Assembly: GCF_016862955.1 (NCBI RefSeq)
Contig: NZ_BONY01000031.1
Location: forward strand, 44,166-108,165
Direction: 5' to 3'
Length of the DNA stretch: 64,000 nucleotides
Origin: Rhizocola hellebori
GTDB taxonomy: Bacteria; Actinomycetota; Actinomycetes; Mycobacteriales; Micromonosporaceae
Shown here: piece by piece, positions 51,480-60,821 of the stretch
How the letters are laid out: each line of letters begins with the position of its first letter
How positions within the stretch are numbered: position 1 is the stretch's first letter
Translations under genes and position numbers: made by a program
The notes under the pieces: generated by a model
Seen by the model: only the letters and a program-made list of their open reading frames with translations
The model's database searches: none
What the model was told of the DNA's origin: nothing

Positions 51480-52254
51480 CCTCTTCGCTGGCGTAGTAGC
51501 GGTAGAGGAAGTAGGCCGACACCGCGCCGAGAAGATGCCAGATGGCGTGACCCTGGATCAGCGATCCAGGGTCACACAGCCACGTCTTGGCGGCATTCCA
51601 GATGGCGAAGGCGATCAGGATGGAACCCAGCGAGGCGAACGCATACCACCGGGTCGCGCGGGTGGCGCCCCGGCGCATGATCAGCACCTCGAGGACCACC
51701 GCGATGGTGAGCAGCAGGGCGAAGGCCACGTTGCCCGAGTAGTTCACCACCGGGATGTCGGCCCTGGACAGCCCGACGATCTCGCAGAACACGATGCCGC
51801 CGGCGAAAAGCGCGGCAAACAGCCGGGTGCCGCCACGCAGCCAGCGCATCCCGGCATAACCGGCGGCGAACGAGGCCACCAGGTACATGCTCGCCATGTC
51901 CAGATGCCCGCCCAGCGCGGATTGGGTGGCGTGCATGGCCGCGCTGCCCGGCCCGAGCAGGACGACCAGGCAGGCGATGAAGGTGGGCAGGCCACGATGG
52001 GCCGACAGGACACCGCCGACATTTTCCCGAACCCCCGCGTGCCAGGCGATCAGCAGCCCGGCCACGACAAAGCCGACATTGCTGAAGCTGTTGGCCGGTT
52101 GCCGGACCACCCAATCCCTTGCCGCTTCACAGAAATTCGCGCCCCGGCCGACGTCTGGCCCGAGCCAGCCGAACGCCACCGCCAACGCCAGCACTGCGCA
52201 GGACACCACCGCTGTCGCGACGGCAATGCTGAATGGCCTCAGGTCACGCCGCAT
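51469..52254 (-). CDS. alkaline ceramidase-like membrane protein
   Basis: About 261 aa, seven hydrophobic segments. The CREST signature pieces are present: CEAARDWVVRQPANSFSNVGF (Glu, Asn), GPGSAAMHATQSALGGHLDMASM (Ser, His, Asp) and QGHAIWHLLGA (two His), which in alkaline ceramidases hold zinc. Real substrate in a bacterium may be another amide lipid. ATG 52254 chosen; GTG 52284 is possible. End overlaps the MMPL gene by 11 bp. Confidence 0.8.
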   Translation of the reverse strand: MRRDLRPFSIAVATAVVSCAVLALAVAFGWLGPDVGRGANFCEAARDWVVRQPANSFSNVGFVVAGLLIAWHAGVRENVGGVLSAHRGLPTFIACLVVLLGPGSAAMHATQSALGGHLDMASMYLVASFAAGYAGMRWLRGGTRLFAALFAGGIVFCEIVGLSRADIPVVNYSGNVAFALLLTIAVVLEVLIMRRGATRATRWYAFASLGSILIAFAIWNAAKTWLCDPGSLIQGHAIWHLLGAVSAYFLYRYYASEEVIG

Positions 52255-52277
52255 GCGCGCCAGTATTACGCGTTGCT

Positions 52278-54032
52278 TTAGCACGCGCCAGTATTGCTGC
52301 TACCTCCATGCCAGGAGCGCCAGAGCTGGGCGTAGGAGCCGTTGGCGCGCATCAGCTCGGGGTGGCTGCCCAGCTCGGTGACGCGGCCGCCGTCGAGCAC
52401 GGCCACCCTGTCCGCGTCGTGGGCGGTGTTGAGGCGGTGGGCGATGGCGATGACTGTGCGCCCGGTGAGCACGGCGGCCAGCGCGCGTTCGGTGCGCCGG
52501 GCGGTGGTGGGGTCCAGCGCGGCGGTGGCCTCGTCGAGGATCAGGGTGTGCGGGTCGGCCAGCACCAGCCGGGCCAGCGCAAGCTGTTGTGCCTCAGCGG
52601 CGCCCAGCTCGTGGGCGCCGTCGCCGAGCCGGGTGTCGAGACCCTCGGGCAGCTCGCCGGCCCAATCCGCGCCCACCGTGTCCAAAGCGGACTGGAGCTG
52701 GCCATCGGTCGCGTCCGGCGCGGCGAATCTGAGGTTGTCGCGCAGCGAGCCGATGAAGACGTGGTGCTCCTGAGTGATCAGCGCTATCCGGCGGCGGCGC
52801 TCGGCGGGGTCAAGGTCGGTGACCGGGCAGCCGCCGATGGTGACCGTGCCGGAGCGAGGGGCATCGATTCCGGCCAGCAGCCGGGCGAGCGTGGATTTGC
52901 CCGCGCCCGAAGGGCCGACGATCGCGAGGCGCTCCCCGGGCCGTACCTCAAGGTCGATGCCGTGCAGCACATCGTGGCCGTCGGAGTAGGAGAACCGCGC
53001 GCCGCGCACGACAAGCTCCCGCGAGGCCGGGGCCTCGGCTGCGCCCCGCGGCTCGGGCGTCACCTGCCCCACCCCCAGCACCCGGGCCAGCGAGGCGAAG
53101 CCGCGCTGCGCCTGCTCGACCCATTGCAGCACCCGGTCGAGCGGCTCGATCGCCTGCTGCAGATAGAGGGCCGCCGCCACCACCGCGCCCAGGGTGACCA
53201 TGCCCCGGTTCAAGAAGTAGCCGCCCGCCAGCAGGATGGCGGCGACCGGCAGCGCATGACCCGACTCGACCACCGGGAAGAACACCGAGCGCAGCGCCAG
53301 GGTCCTGCGCCGGGTGGCCCATTGCGCACCGATGCGCTGCCTGCCGAAGGCGATGCGGGCCTCGGTGAGCCGCAACGCTTCCACCGCGCGGGCACCTTCG
53401 GCGGTGGTGGTCAACGCATCGGTCAGCTCGGCGCTGGCCGCGCCCTCGGCCAGGTAGGCCGCGCTGGCCCGGCGCAGGTACCAGCGCACGGCTAGAAAGG
53501 TGGACGGCAGCCCGGCGAAGGCGACCAGCCCGAGCAGCGGATGCAACAGGAACACGGCGCCGAAGAGCAGACCGAGCTGCGCGCTGGCCAGGACGATGAC
53601 CGGCACCACGTCGCGTACGGTGTTGCCGACCGCGGCGACGTCGACCGAGCTGCGGGTGGCCAGGTCGCCCGTCCCGGCCCGTTCCACCACCGACACCGGC
53701 AGGTTGAGCGTGCGGTGCACGAAGTCTTCGCGCAGCCCGGCCACGGCCCGCTCGCCGAAACGGTGGCCGTAGTACTGCGCGAATCTCTGCAGAAGTCCTT
53801 GCGCCAGAACACATCCCGCGATCGCCAGGGTCAGCCGGTCCACCGCCGAGGCACTCGCCCCGGCCACCACCTCATCGATGATCTTACCTAGCAGCCACGG
53901 CGCGGCCAGGCCGCTGATCGAGGCTGCGGTGTGCAGCCCCAGCACCACCGCCACGGCCCGGCGATCGGCGGCGAACAAGTCGACCAGGGCGCGGCGCACG
54001 CCCTTGCGGTCGGCCACCGGAAGTATGGTCAT
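52278..54032 (-). CDS. ABC exporter half, ATP-binding competent subunit
   Basis: 584 aa: six membrane segments (to about 310) and an NBD with intact Walker A GPSGAGKST, Walker B LILDEATAALD and H-loop AIAHRL, but a degraded signature (ELGAAEAQQLALARL instead of LSGGQ). With the partner encoded upstream it forms a heterodimer with one working composite site. Substrate unknown. Confidence 0.9.
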   Translation of the reverse strand: MTILPVADRKGVRRALVDLFAADRRAVAVVLGLHTAASISGLAAPWLLGKIIDEVVAGASASAVDRLTLAIAGCVLAQGLLQRFAQYYGHRFGERAVAGLREDFVHRTLNLPVSVVERAGTGDLATRSSVDVAAVGNTVRDVVPVIVLASAQLGLLFGAVFLLHPLLGLVAFAGLPSTFLAVRWYLRRASAAYLAEGAASAELTDALTTTAEGARAVEALRLTEARIAFGRQRIGAQWATRRRTLALRSVFFPVVESGHALPVAAILLAGGYFLNRGMVTLGAVVAAALYLQQAIEPLDRVLQWVEQAQRGFASLARVLGVGQVTPEPRGAAEAPASRELVVRGARFSYSDGHDVLHGIDLEVRPGERLAIVGPSGAGKSTLARLLAGIDAPRSGTVTIGGCPVTDLDPAERRRRIALITQEHHVFIGSLRDNLRFAAPDATDGQLQSALDTVGADWAGELPEGLDTRLGDGAHELGAAEAQQLALARLVLADPHTLILDEATAALDPTTARRTERALAAVLTGRTVIAIAHRLNTAHDADRVAVLDGGRVTELGSHPELMRANGSYAQLWRSWHGGSSNTGAC

Positions 54033-55789
54033 CGCCGCACCGCCTCGAATCCGGTGTCGCTGTCGCTGTCAAGGTCGTCGTTGCTGTCGACGTCGCGCGA
54101 GACGAGCGCGCGGTAGGCGCGGTCGGTTTCCATAAGCTCGGCATGGGTGGCGGTCGAGACGATCCGCCCGTCGCGAAGATGAGCCACCCGATCGGCGCGG
54201 CCGAGCATCAGCGGAGAGGTGGCTATCACCACCGTGGCGCGCCCCTGCCGGGCCGAGCGCAGCCGCAGCGCGATGCGTGCCTCGGTATGGGCGTCCACCG
54301 CCGAGGTGGGATCGATGAGGATTAGTACCTCGGGCTCGGCGAGCAGTGCTCGCGCCAAGCGCACCCGCTGGCGCTGGCCGCCGGAAAGGTTGCGGGCGCG
54401 GACGCCGACCGGCGTGTCCAGGCCCAGCGGCAACGCCTCGACCACGTCCTCGGCCGACGCCGCGTGCAGGGCGGCCGTAATCTGCGCGTCGCCCAGCTCA
54501 GGACGGATCTGCAGCACCTCCCGCAGGGTTCCGGCGAACAGGTACGAGTCATGCTCGTCCACGAGGATCCGCTCCCGCACCTGCGCCAGCGGCATCCCGG
54601 CCAGCGGCTCGCCACCCCAGGTCACCTCGCCGGGAGCGAAGCGGCCCAAGCGATCGGCGAGCGCGATCGCTTCGGCCGGGTCGGCGGCGGCCACCGCGAG
54701 CAGCTCCCCGGGGCGCACCCGCAACCCGGTCGCCGGGTCGTGCAGATCGGCCGGGGCGCTCGGGGTCTTCGCCGTCACCGCCTCGGCTGTCCCGTCGGGC
54801 GCCAGCTTGAGCAGGGCGATGATCCGGCGCGCGGCCACCCGGCCGCGAATGAGCTGATATCCGCCTTCCAGCAGGAAGTAGACCGGCAGGATGAGGATCG
54901 CCACGTAGCCGTAAACGGCGACCATCTGGCCGATCGTGATCTCACCGGCGCCGGCCATCCGTGCCGCGAGCCACACCACCGCCGCCAGGAACAGGCCCGG
55001 GATCACCACGATGCCGGCGAAGATCCAGCTGGCGACCGCGCCTACCCGGTACCCCTCAAGAAGCAATCGCTGAGAACGGCCGGCATAGGACCGAGCGAAC
55101 AGCGACCGCCCACCGACCCCGGCGAGCACTCGCAAACCGGCGACGATATCGCTGGCCTGGGCGGTCAACGCGCCCTGTTCCCGCCGGTAGACCGACTCGG
55201 CCCGGTCCAGCCGGCGCAGCAGCGGGCCGATCGCCACCGCGATCGCGGGCACGCCGAGCAGCACGAACATGGCGAGGAAGGGCGAGACCGACCACAGCAC
55301 TATGGCCACCACGCCGTAGGCGATGACCGCGCCCACCCCCGGCCCGGTCAGGGTGAGCACATGGGAAACGTTGCCAATGTCGGAGCCGGAGACGGTGGCC
55401 ACCTCACCGGCGTCGAGCTTGCGGGTCAGCGCCGCGCCGCCGCGCGAGACCGCCCGCAGCACCACCGCCGCCGAGCGGGCGGTGGCGTCCTCCCGGACGA
55501 AGGTCATCGTGCGATGACGCATGATTCCCAGCCACGCCAAGGCAATCCCGGCCACGACGATGGCGGCGACCCACCACAGCAGAGCGCCGTAGTCTCCCGT
55601 CCTGAGCCCGCCGTCGACGGCGCGGGCGATCAGATAGGGGCGCACGGAAAGCCCCACCATCCAGGCCGTGCCGATCACGCTGCCGCGAAACACCCGCCAC
55701 GGCTGGCACCGGGCGAGCCACCAGGCGTAGCGCAAAGGGCTGCGGATGTCGGGGGTGCCGGGATCGGCATGGGGCAAACGCGGGGGCAC
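54029..55789 (-). CDS. ABC exporter half, degenerate NBD subunit
   Basis: 586 aa: six membrane segments, then an NBD in which Walker A is absent (LLAVAAADPAEAIALA at its place), Walker B reads VLILIDPTSAVD (catalytic Glu replaced by Asp, the preceding Asp by Ile) and the H-loop His is Ser (VIATSPLML). The signature LSGGQRQRVRLARALL is perfect. So it can only donate its signature to the partner's ATP site. GTG start; stop overlaps the partner ATG by 4 bp. Confidence 0.88.
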   Translation of the reverse strand: MPPRLPHADPGTPDIRSPLRYAWWLARCQPWRVFRGSVIGTAWMVGLSVRPYLIARAVDGGLRTGDYGALLWWVAAIVVAGIALAWLGIMRHRTMTFVREDATARSAAVVLRAVSRGGAALTRKLDAGEVATVSGSDIGNVSHVLTLTGPGVGAVIAYGVVAIVLWSVSPFLAMFVLLGVPAIAVAIGPLLRRLDRAESVYRREQGALTAQASDIVAGLRVLAGVGGRSLFARSYAGRSQRLLLEGYRVGAVASWIFAGIVVIPGLFLAAVVWLAARMAGAGEITIGQMVAVYGYVAILILPVYFLLEGGYQLIRGRVAARRIIALLKLAPDGTAEAVTAKTPSAPADLHDPATGLRVRPGELLAVAAADPAEAIALADRLGRFAPGEVTWGGEPLAGMPLAQVRERILVDEHDSYLFAGTLREVLQIRPELGDAQITAALHAASAEDVVEALPLGLDTPVGVRARNLSGGQRQRVRLARALLAEPEVLILIDPTSAVDAHTEARIALRLRSARQGRATVVIATSPLMLGRADRVAHLRDGRIVSTATHAELMETDRAYRALVSRDVDSNDDLDSDSDTGFEAVRR

Positions 55790-55839
55790 TCAGCCCAGGC
55801 TACAGATTGCCCGGCCGCCGGTGGGGTGGCGTCTCAGGG

Positions 55840-56607
55840 TCAGCCGGCGGAGCCGAGCGGATGATCGAATCCGCGGTCGGACATCTGCTTGGCGACCTCC
55901 TTGAGGTCATTGGCGAAGCCGGCTATCCGGTCGTCGGAGAATCGCACGGTGGGCCCGCTGAGCGACAGCGCGGCCACCACCGACCCCGACTTGAGGATCG
56001 GGGCGGCGACGGCGGTAAGGCCTTCCTCCCGCTCGCCGTGGCTCACCGCGAAGCCCTGTTCGGCGGCCTCCTCGGCCCACTTCTGCAGCTGCTTGAGGTG
56101 CCGCTCGCCGTAGGGCGAGCTGGCCGCGACCCGGGTCAGCAGGGCCGGCGAGGCGCCGATCAGGAGCACCTTGGCCGACGCGCCCGCCCACAGCGGCAGC
56201 TCGTCTCCAATGTGGACTACGTGGCGCAACGGCTGCGGGCTTTCCTGCTGCGCGATGCAGACGCGGTAGATGTCGCGCAATACGTAGACATTGACGGTTT
56301 CCCGCTGGCGCTCGGCGAGCTCGCGCATCATGCGCTGGGTTTGCGGCGGCAGCTCCCAGCTGCGCCGGGCCAGGTGGGCCCACCGCCACAGGCCCGGGCC
56401 GGCCATGTAGCCGCCCGCGGTGCCCCACAGCAGGCCGCTCTGTTCCAGTGTCTGTACGAGACGGATGACGGTCGTCTTGGCCAGTCCGGTGGCTTCGACG
56501 ATGTCGCGAATGGAGACCGTCGGGCGTTCCTCGGTCAGCAGCGACAGAATGTCCAGCGCCCGCTGGACGCTGCGAACCCCCTGCGCCTCGGATTGTTCCG
56601 ACGTCAC
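55840..56607 (-). CDS. IclR-family transcriptional regulator
   Basis: 255 aa; N-terminal winged helix (VQRALDILSLLTEERPTVSIRDIVEATGLAKTTVIRLVQTLEQSGLL) and a C-terminal effector domain (DELPLWAGASAKVLLIGA, VAAPILKSGSVVAALSLSGPTVRF). Divergent from the PQQ operon with an inverted repeat between them, so it is the likely local regulator of PQQ synthesis. Confidence 0.88.
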   Translation of the reverse strand: MTSEQSEAQGVRSVQRALDILSLLTEERPTVSIRDIVEATGLAKTTVIRLVQTLEQSGLLWGTAGGYMAGPGLWRWAHLARRSWELPPQTQRMMRELAERQRETVNVYVLRDIYRVCIAQQESPQPLRHVVHIGDELPLWAGASAKVLLIGASPALLTRVAASSPYGERHLKQLQKWAEEAAEQGFAVSHGEREEGLTAVAAPILKSGSVVAALSLSGPTVRFSDDRIAGFANDLKEVAKQMSDRGFDHPLGSAG

Positions 56608-56772
56608 GTTCCCTCACTCTCCTCGCCCTCGGGTGGCACCCTAGCCCGATTCTCCAGCCTCGCGGTACCGATCGGCACGGCCGCGCCGTGGCCAATTCTG
56701 CTGTGTCACCGCTGCGCTGCGGGCAGGCATCGACCTATTGCGTTCACGTTAACCGGGTTCTAAGGTGGGTCC

Positions 56773-56808
56773 ATTGGTCGGTCCGCAAGGTCCATCTAGC
56801 GGACCAAT
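56773..56808. promoter_or_regulatory. inverted repeat upstream of pqqA, possible IclR operator
   Basis: GGTCCGC (56780-56786) and GCGGACC (56799-56805) are perfect inverted copies 12 bases apart; flanking ATTGGTC (56773) and GACCAAT (56802) extend the symmetry. It is 19 bases before the pqqA ATG and just before its ribosome site, so binding there would block transcription. Confidence 0.45.
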
Positions 56809-56826
56809 TCCCTGGAGGTGCCGAGA

Positions 56827-56946
56827 ATGCCCACTCCAACAACCGTGCGCAAGAAGTGGCTCTCGCCCAAGGTCGAGTGCCTTGAGGCGCGTCCCGAGGT
56901 CACCGCCTATGCGGGCGACGGCTCAAGGCCACCGGCCAGCCGGTGA
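56827..56946 (+). CDS. pqqA: PqqA, precursor peptide of PQQ
   Basis: 39 aa. GGAGGTG precedes the ATG. It has the family core W-x2-P-K-V and the crosslinked pair in E-V-T-A-Y (Glu24, Tyr28), from which the PQQ skeleton is made. Tail of about 11 residues. The stop overlaps the pqqC GTG by 3 bases. Confidence 0.93.
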   Translation: MPTPTTVRKKWLSPKVECLEARPEVTAYAGDGSRPPASR

Positions 56947-57608
56947 ACCGTCAGGAGTTTGCCGCGGCGCTGCGCGCACTCTCCGACCGGTACTGGGACA
57001 GCCACCGTTTCCACGTGCGCCTGCACGCCGGTGGCTGCACCCCGGCCCAGGTACGGTCGTGGGTCGCCAACCGCTGGTACTACCAGCAGATCCTGTCGCG
57101 AAAGAACGCGGCCATCATCGCGAACTGCCCGCTGCCACAGGTGCGCCGGCGCTGGGTGGAACGGATCACCTTCCAGGACGCCGGTGGTCTGGAGGACTGG
57201 CTCGTCCTGAGCGAAGCCGTTGGCCTGTCAAGGCAGGAGGTGGTCAGCGAGCAGCACGTGCTGCGCGGAGTGCGTTTCGCGGTCGACTCCTACCTTCGGT
57301 TCTGCCAGACCCGGCCCTGGCTGGAAGGGGCCGCGGCCGCGCTGACCGAGCTGTTCTCGCCCGACCTGATGGCCTCGCGAATCGTTGCCTGGCAACAACA
57401 CTACGACTGGATCAAACCAGACGGCTTCGCCTACTTCGAGTCGCGTATCCCGGTCGTGCGTTCCGACAGCGAGTACACATTGGACCTGGTGCTCACCCAC
57501 GCCGTGGATCCGCAAGCGCAGCAAGCGGCCATCGCCGCGCTCAGCTTCAAATGCGACGTCCTCGGGGCGATGCTCGACGCGATCGACTACTCAGCGATGA
57601 CGTCATGA
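56943..57608 (+). CDS. pqqC: PqqC, PQQ synthase (final oxidase step)
   Basis: 221 aa, slightly shorter than the usual 240-250. HVRLHAGGCTPAQVRSWVANRWYYQQILSRKNAAIIANCP is the PqqC hallmark, and QQHYDWIKPDGFAYFESRIPVVRSDSEYTLDLVLTHA carries active-site residues. It carries out ring closure and the eight-electron oxidation without cofactor. GTG start inside pqqA; stop overlaps the next ATG. Confidence 0.94.
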   Translation: MNRQEFAAALRALSDRYWDSHRFHVRLHAGGCTPAQVRSWVANRWYYQQILSRKNAAIIANCPLPQVRRRWVERITFQDAGGLEDWLVLSEAVGLSRQEVVSEQHVLRGVRFAVDSYLRFCQTRPWLEGAAAALTELFSPDLMASRIVAWQQHYDWIKPDGFAYFESRIPVVRSDSEYTLDLVLTHAVDPQAQQAAIAALSFKCDVLGAMLDAIDYSAMTS

Positions 57609-58981
57609 ACCGCTACGGCGTGGCGCGCGGAGTGCGCCTCGAACACGACCCGATCCGGGGCAGCGACGCGATCCTTTACCCGGAAGGCGTCCTGCTGGTC
57701 AACGAGACGGCCGGCGACATAGTCCGCCTCTGCGACGGCACCCGGACCGGCGCGCAGATCGCGCAGGAGCTTGGCCGGGTCTACGAAGGCGTGACAGGAG
57801 CGTCGGTGGCGTCGCTTCTGGACGACCTCGTGGCACGCAGGATCCTTGTCGCGGACGGCTCGGGGGCGCCCGCGGAGGTCAAGTGGCGCAGCGGCGGCGG
57901 CCATGGGCAGCCCCGCGACCCGGTGCCGGTCGGGCTGCTCGCCGAGCTGACCTACCGCTGCCCGCTGCGCTGCACCTATTGCGCCAACCCGGTGTCGCTT
58001 TCGGACTATGCTGGCGAATTGAACACAGCGGAATGGCAGCACGTCTTCGAGCAGGCCCGCCGGCTCGGTGTGCTGCAGCTGCACCTTTCCGGCGGGGAAC
58101 CCCTGCTCCGGCGCGATCTGCCCGAGCTGCTGCGGCACGCTCGGGCCTTGGGCATGTACACCAACCTCATCACCAGTGGCATTCCGCTTGCCGAGAGCGG
58201 GCTTGCCGCGCTGGCCGACGCCGGGCTCGACCATTTCCAGTTGTCCATTCAGGACAGTGAGCCGGACGCGGCCCGTGCCGTGGCCGGAATCGACGCCCAC
58301 CAACGCAAGCTGTCGGTGGCCGCCATGGTGCGCCGCGCCGGGCTCCCCTTGACGGTCAACGTGGTGCTGCACGCCGGCAACGTCGGCCGCCTGGCCGCCA
58401 TCGCGCAGCTGGCGGTGGAGATGGGCGCCGACCGGCTGGAGCTGGCGCACACCCAGTACTACGGCTGGGCCCTGCGCAACCGGGCCGTGCTCATGCCGTC
58501 ACCCGCGCAGATCGAGGCGGCGACGGAAGCGGTCGAGGAGGTCAGGCAGCGGTTCGGCGAGGCCGTCGAAATCGTCTACGTCCTGCCCGACTATCACACC
58601 GGCAGCCCCAAGCCGTGCATGAACGGGTGGGGCAGCCGGCAACTGGTGGTGGCGCCCAACGGGGACGTGCTGCCCTGCCTGGCCGCCGCCCAGCTGCCCG
58701 ATCTGGAAACGCCCAGCGTGCGGCGGGAAACGCTGGCCGGCATCTGGTACGGGTCGCGGGCCTTCAACCGCTTCCGGGGCACCGATTGGCTGCCCGAGCC
58801 CTGCCACAGCTGCGCGTTGCGGGAGGTGGACTTCGGCGGCTGCCGCTGCCAGGCCTTCCAGATCACCGGTGACGCGACCGCCACCGACCCGGCCTGCCGG
58901 CTGTCCCCGCATCACCACCTGCTCCAGGCCACGCTCCTGCCCGGCCCCGCCAAGGTTGCCGTCCCCAGGCGATTATCATGA
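57605..58981 (+). CDS. pqqDE: PqqD-PqqE fusion: peptide chaperone and radical SAM enzyme
   Basis: 458 aa. Residues 1-95 are PqqD (LEHDPIRGSDAILYPEGVLLVNETAGDIVRLCDGTRT, VASLLDDLVARRILV), which presents PqqA. From about 105 comes PqqE: CPLRCTYC radical SAM cluster, LHLSGGEPLLR, and a SPASM domain with CMNGW, LPCLAA, EPCHSCALREVDFGGCRCQAF. PqqE links Glu and Tyr of PqqA. Fusions like this occur in some genomes. Overlaps both neighbours by 4 bp. Confidence 0.94.
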   Translation: MNRYGVARGVRLEHDPIRGSDAILYPEGVLLVNETAGDIVRLCDGTRTGAQIAQELGRVYEGVTGASVASLLDDLVARRILVADGSGAPAEVKWRSGGGHGQPRDPVPVGLLAELTYRCPLRCTYCANPVSLSDYAGELNTAEWQHVFEQARRLGVLQLHLSGGEPLLRRDLPELLRHARALGMYTNLITSGIPLAESGLAALADAGLDHFQLSIQDSEPDAARAVAGIDAHQRKLSVAAMVRRAGLPLTVNVVLHAGNVGRLAAIAQLAVEMGADRLELAHTQYYGWALRNRAVLMPSPAQIEAATEAVEEVRQRFGEAVEIVYVLPDYHTGSPKPCMNGWGSRQLVVAPNGDVLPCLAAAQLPDLETPSVRRETLAGIWYGSRAFNRFRGTDWLPEPCHSCALREVDFGGCRCQAFQITGDATATDPACRLSPHHHLLQATLLPGPAKVAVPRRLS

Positions 58982-59793
58982 AAATCCGTTTTCTGGGTAC
59001 CGCGGCCGGCGGCGGTCTTCCCCAATGGAACTGCGCATGCGGCCCCTGTAATGCCGCTCGCCGCATCGGAATCGACCGCACCCAGGACTGTCTGGCGATC
59101 AGCGGTGACGCGAAAGCTTGGTATCTGGTCAACGCCTCGCCGGATCTGCGCACGCAGCTGCTGCGCACACCCGAGCTGACCCCCGGCCCCGGCATGCGGG
59201 AAACCCCTTTGCGCGGCGTGCTTTTCACCAGCGCCGAGCTCGATCACACGCTGGGTCTGCTGAGTCTTCGCGAGGGCGGCGAGCTCACCGTCCACGCCAC
59301 GCAGACCGTGCTCGACGCGCTGCCCTGGCTGCCGATCCTCGACCACTACACGAAACTGACCCGGCATCGGCTGGTGTGCGGTGAGCCGCTGACCCTCGAC
59401 GGCGACCTGACCGTCACGCCGATCGCCTTGGGCGGCAAGCAACCCCGCTATGCGTCGGACCGGCCCGCCGCCGCCGACTGGGTGATCGGGCTGCGCTTCA
59501 CCGGCGGTTCCGGCGGTTCCGGCCGATCGCTGATCTACGCGCCGGGCCTGGAGAGCTTCACCACCGACATCGTTGACGCCGACGTGGTCGTGCTCGACGG
59601 CACCTTCTTGACGGCAAACGAATTCGCGGCCCGGGGACACCTGCCGATCCAGGATTCCTTGCCGTTGCTGCGGTCGCACCCCGGGCCGCGTTACCTCTAC
59701 ACGCACCTGAACAACACCAACCCGGTCGGCGATGCAGACCTGGCGCAGACCGGTGCCGAGGTCGCGCCGGAGGCCGGCCTCATCGAGCTGTAA
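58978..59793 (+). CDS. pqqB: PqqB, metallo-beta-lactamase-fold PQQ biosynthesis hydroxylase
   Basis: 271 aa, about 30 shorter than most. N-terminal MKIRFLGTAAGGGLPQWNCACGPCNAARR with the two Cys typical of PqqB, then SAELDHTLGLLSLREG (His of the metal site). It hydroxylates a tyrosine-type intermediate in PQQ assembly. Last biosynthetic gene; 28 bp before the secreted ThuA-like gene. Confidence 0.93.
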   Translation: MKIRFLGTAAGGGLPQWNCACGPCNAARRIGIDRTQDCLAISGDAKAWYLVNASPDLRTQLLRTPELTPGPGMRETPLRGVLFTSAELDHTLGLLSLREGGELTVHATQTVLDALPWLPILDHYTKLTRHRLVCGEPLTLDGDLTVTPIALGGKQPRYASDRPAAADWVIGLRFTGGSGGSGRSLIYAPGLESFTTDIVDADVVVLDGTFLTANEFAARGHLPIQDSLPLLRSHPGPRYLYTHLNNTNPVGDADLAQTGAEVAPEAGLIEL

Positions 59794-59821
59794 AACCCAC
59801 TCCCCACGGAAAGGCACACCT

Positions 59822-60790
59822 GTGAACATCCAGCGAAAGCCGATCATGGCTGCCCTGGCAGCCGTGGTCGTCGCCGCGAGCCTGCTGGTCGCCGGCTCGA
59901 CCAGCGCCGCCAACGGCCGCGGCGACTCACGCAACGAAGGCGCGCAAAACCTCGGCAGCCCCGACTATGGTGTGTGCCGCGGTACCGACCCCAGGTGCTA
60001 TCACGACTGGCACAACTTCGACCCGGCCACCGACGGCTACCGGGTGCTGGTCTACTCCCGCACCGCCGGACCACGCCACGCCAACCTCGGCCCCGCCCTG
60101 CCGGCCGGTCTCAACCCGCCGCTGACCGAGGCACACGCCGCGCAGAACTTCATCATCCGGCTCGGCCAGGAGAACGGCTTCGCCGTCGACTGGACCGAAG
60201 ACGTCACCCAGCTCAACAGCCCCGCGCGGCTGCTGCGCTACAACGCGGTGATCTTCTTCAGCACCACCCGCGACACCCTCGACGACCCGGCGCAAACCGC
60301 GCTGCGCCAATACATCCGCGGCGGCGGCGGGTTCGTCGGAATCCACAACGCCTTTGGCACGGAATACAACTGGGAGTGGTACGAGGGCCTCATCGGTGGC
60401 GCGAACTACTACGACCACGGCGCCAACCAGGTGGCCACGGTGAAAACCGTCAACAAGCGCGACGTGTCCACGGCCGGGTTGCCGGAAACCTGGACCTTCA
60501 CCGACGAGTGGTACAACCTGGTGCCGTTCCCCTCGCAGGTGCGGTTCCTGGCCACCGTGGACGAGAACACCATGGCCACCAAGCGCACCGCCGGACATCC
60601 CGGTCACGGCGACTTCCACCCGGTCACCTGGTGCCAGTACTACGACGGCGGCCGGTCCTGGGTGACCACCATGGGTCACGACGCCAGGGCGTTCCTGACC
60701 GACGGATCCTTCGCCGGCGCCGAGTTCTTCCAGAAGATGGTCCTCGGTGGCATCGAGTCGGCCATGGGCAAGCGCCCGTTCTGCCGCTGA
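59822..60790 (+). CDS. secreted ThuA-domain protein
   Basis: 322 aa from GTG 59822 (GGAAAGG upstream), the choice that gives a signal peptide MNIQRKPIMAALAAVVVAASLLVAGSTSA. The ThuA-like fold (about 55-315) shows RVLVYSRTAGPRHA, VIFFSTTRDTLDDPAQTALRQYIRGGGGFVGIHNAFGTEYNWEWYEGLIGG and HPVTWCQYYDGGRSWVTTMGHD. ThuA-like domains are found in sugar-metabolism proteins. Its place between PQQ synthesis and a PQQ enzyme suggests it works with that enzyme on a carbohydrate outside the cell. Confidence 0.85.
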   Translation: MNIQRKPIMAALAAVVVAASLLVAGSTSAANGRGDSRNEGAQNLGSPDYGVCRGTDPRCYHDWHNFDPATDGYRVLVYSRTAGPRHANLGPALPAGLNPPLTEAHAAQNFIIRLGQENGFAVDWTEDVTQLNSPARLLRYNAVIFFSTTRDTLDDPAQTALRQYIRGGGGFVGIHNAFGTEYNWEWYEGLIGGANYYDHGANQVATVKTVNKRDVSTAGLPETWTFTDEWYNLVPFPSQVRFLATVDENTMATKRTAGHPGHGDFHPVTWCQYYDGGRSWVTTMGHDARAFLTDGSFAGAEFFQKMVLGGIESAMGKRPFCR

Positions 60791-60821
60791 GACTTCTGAA
60801 TCGAAGAGGTGAAACAGCACC

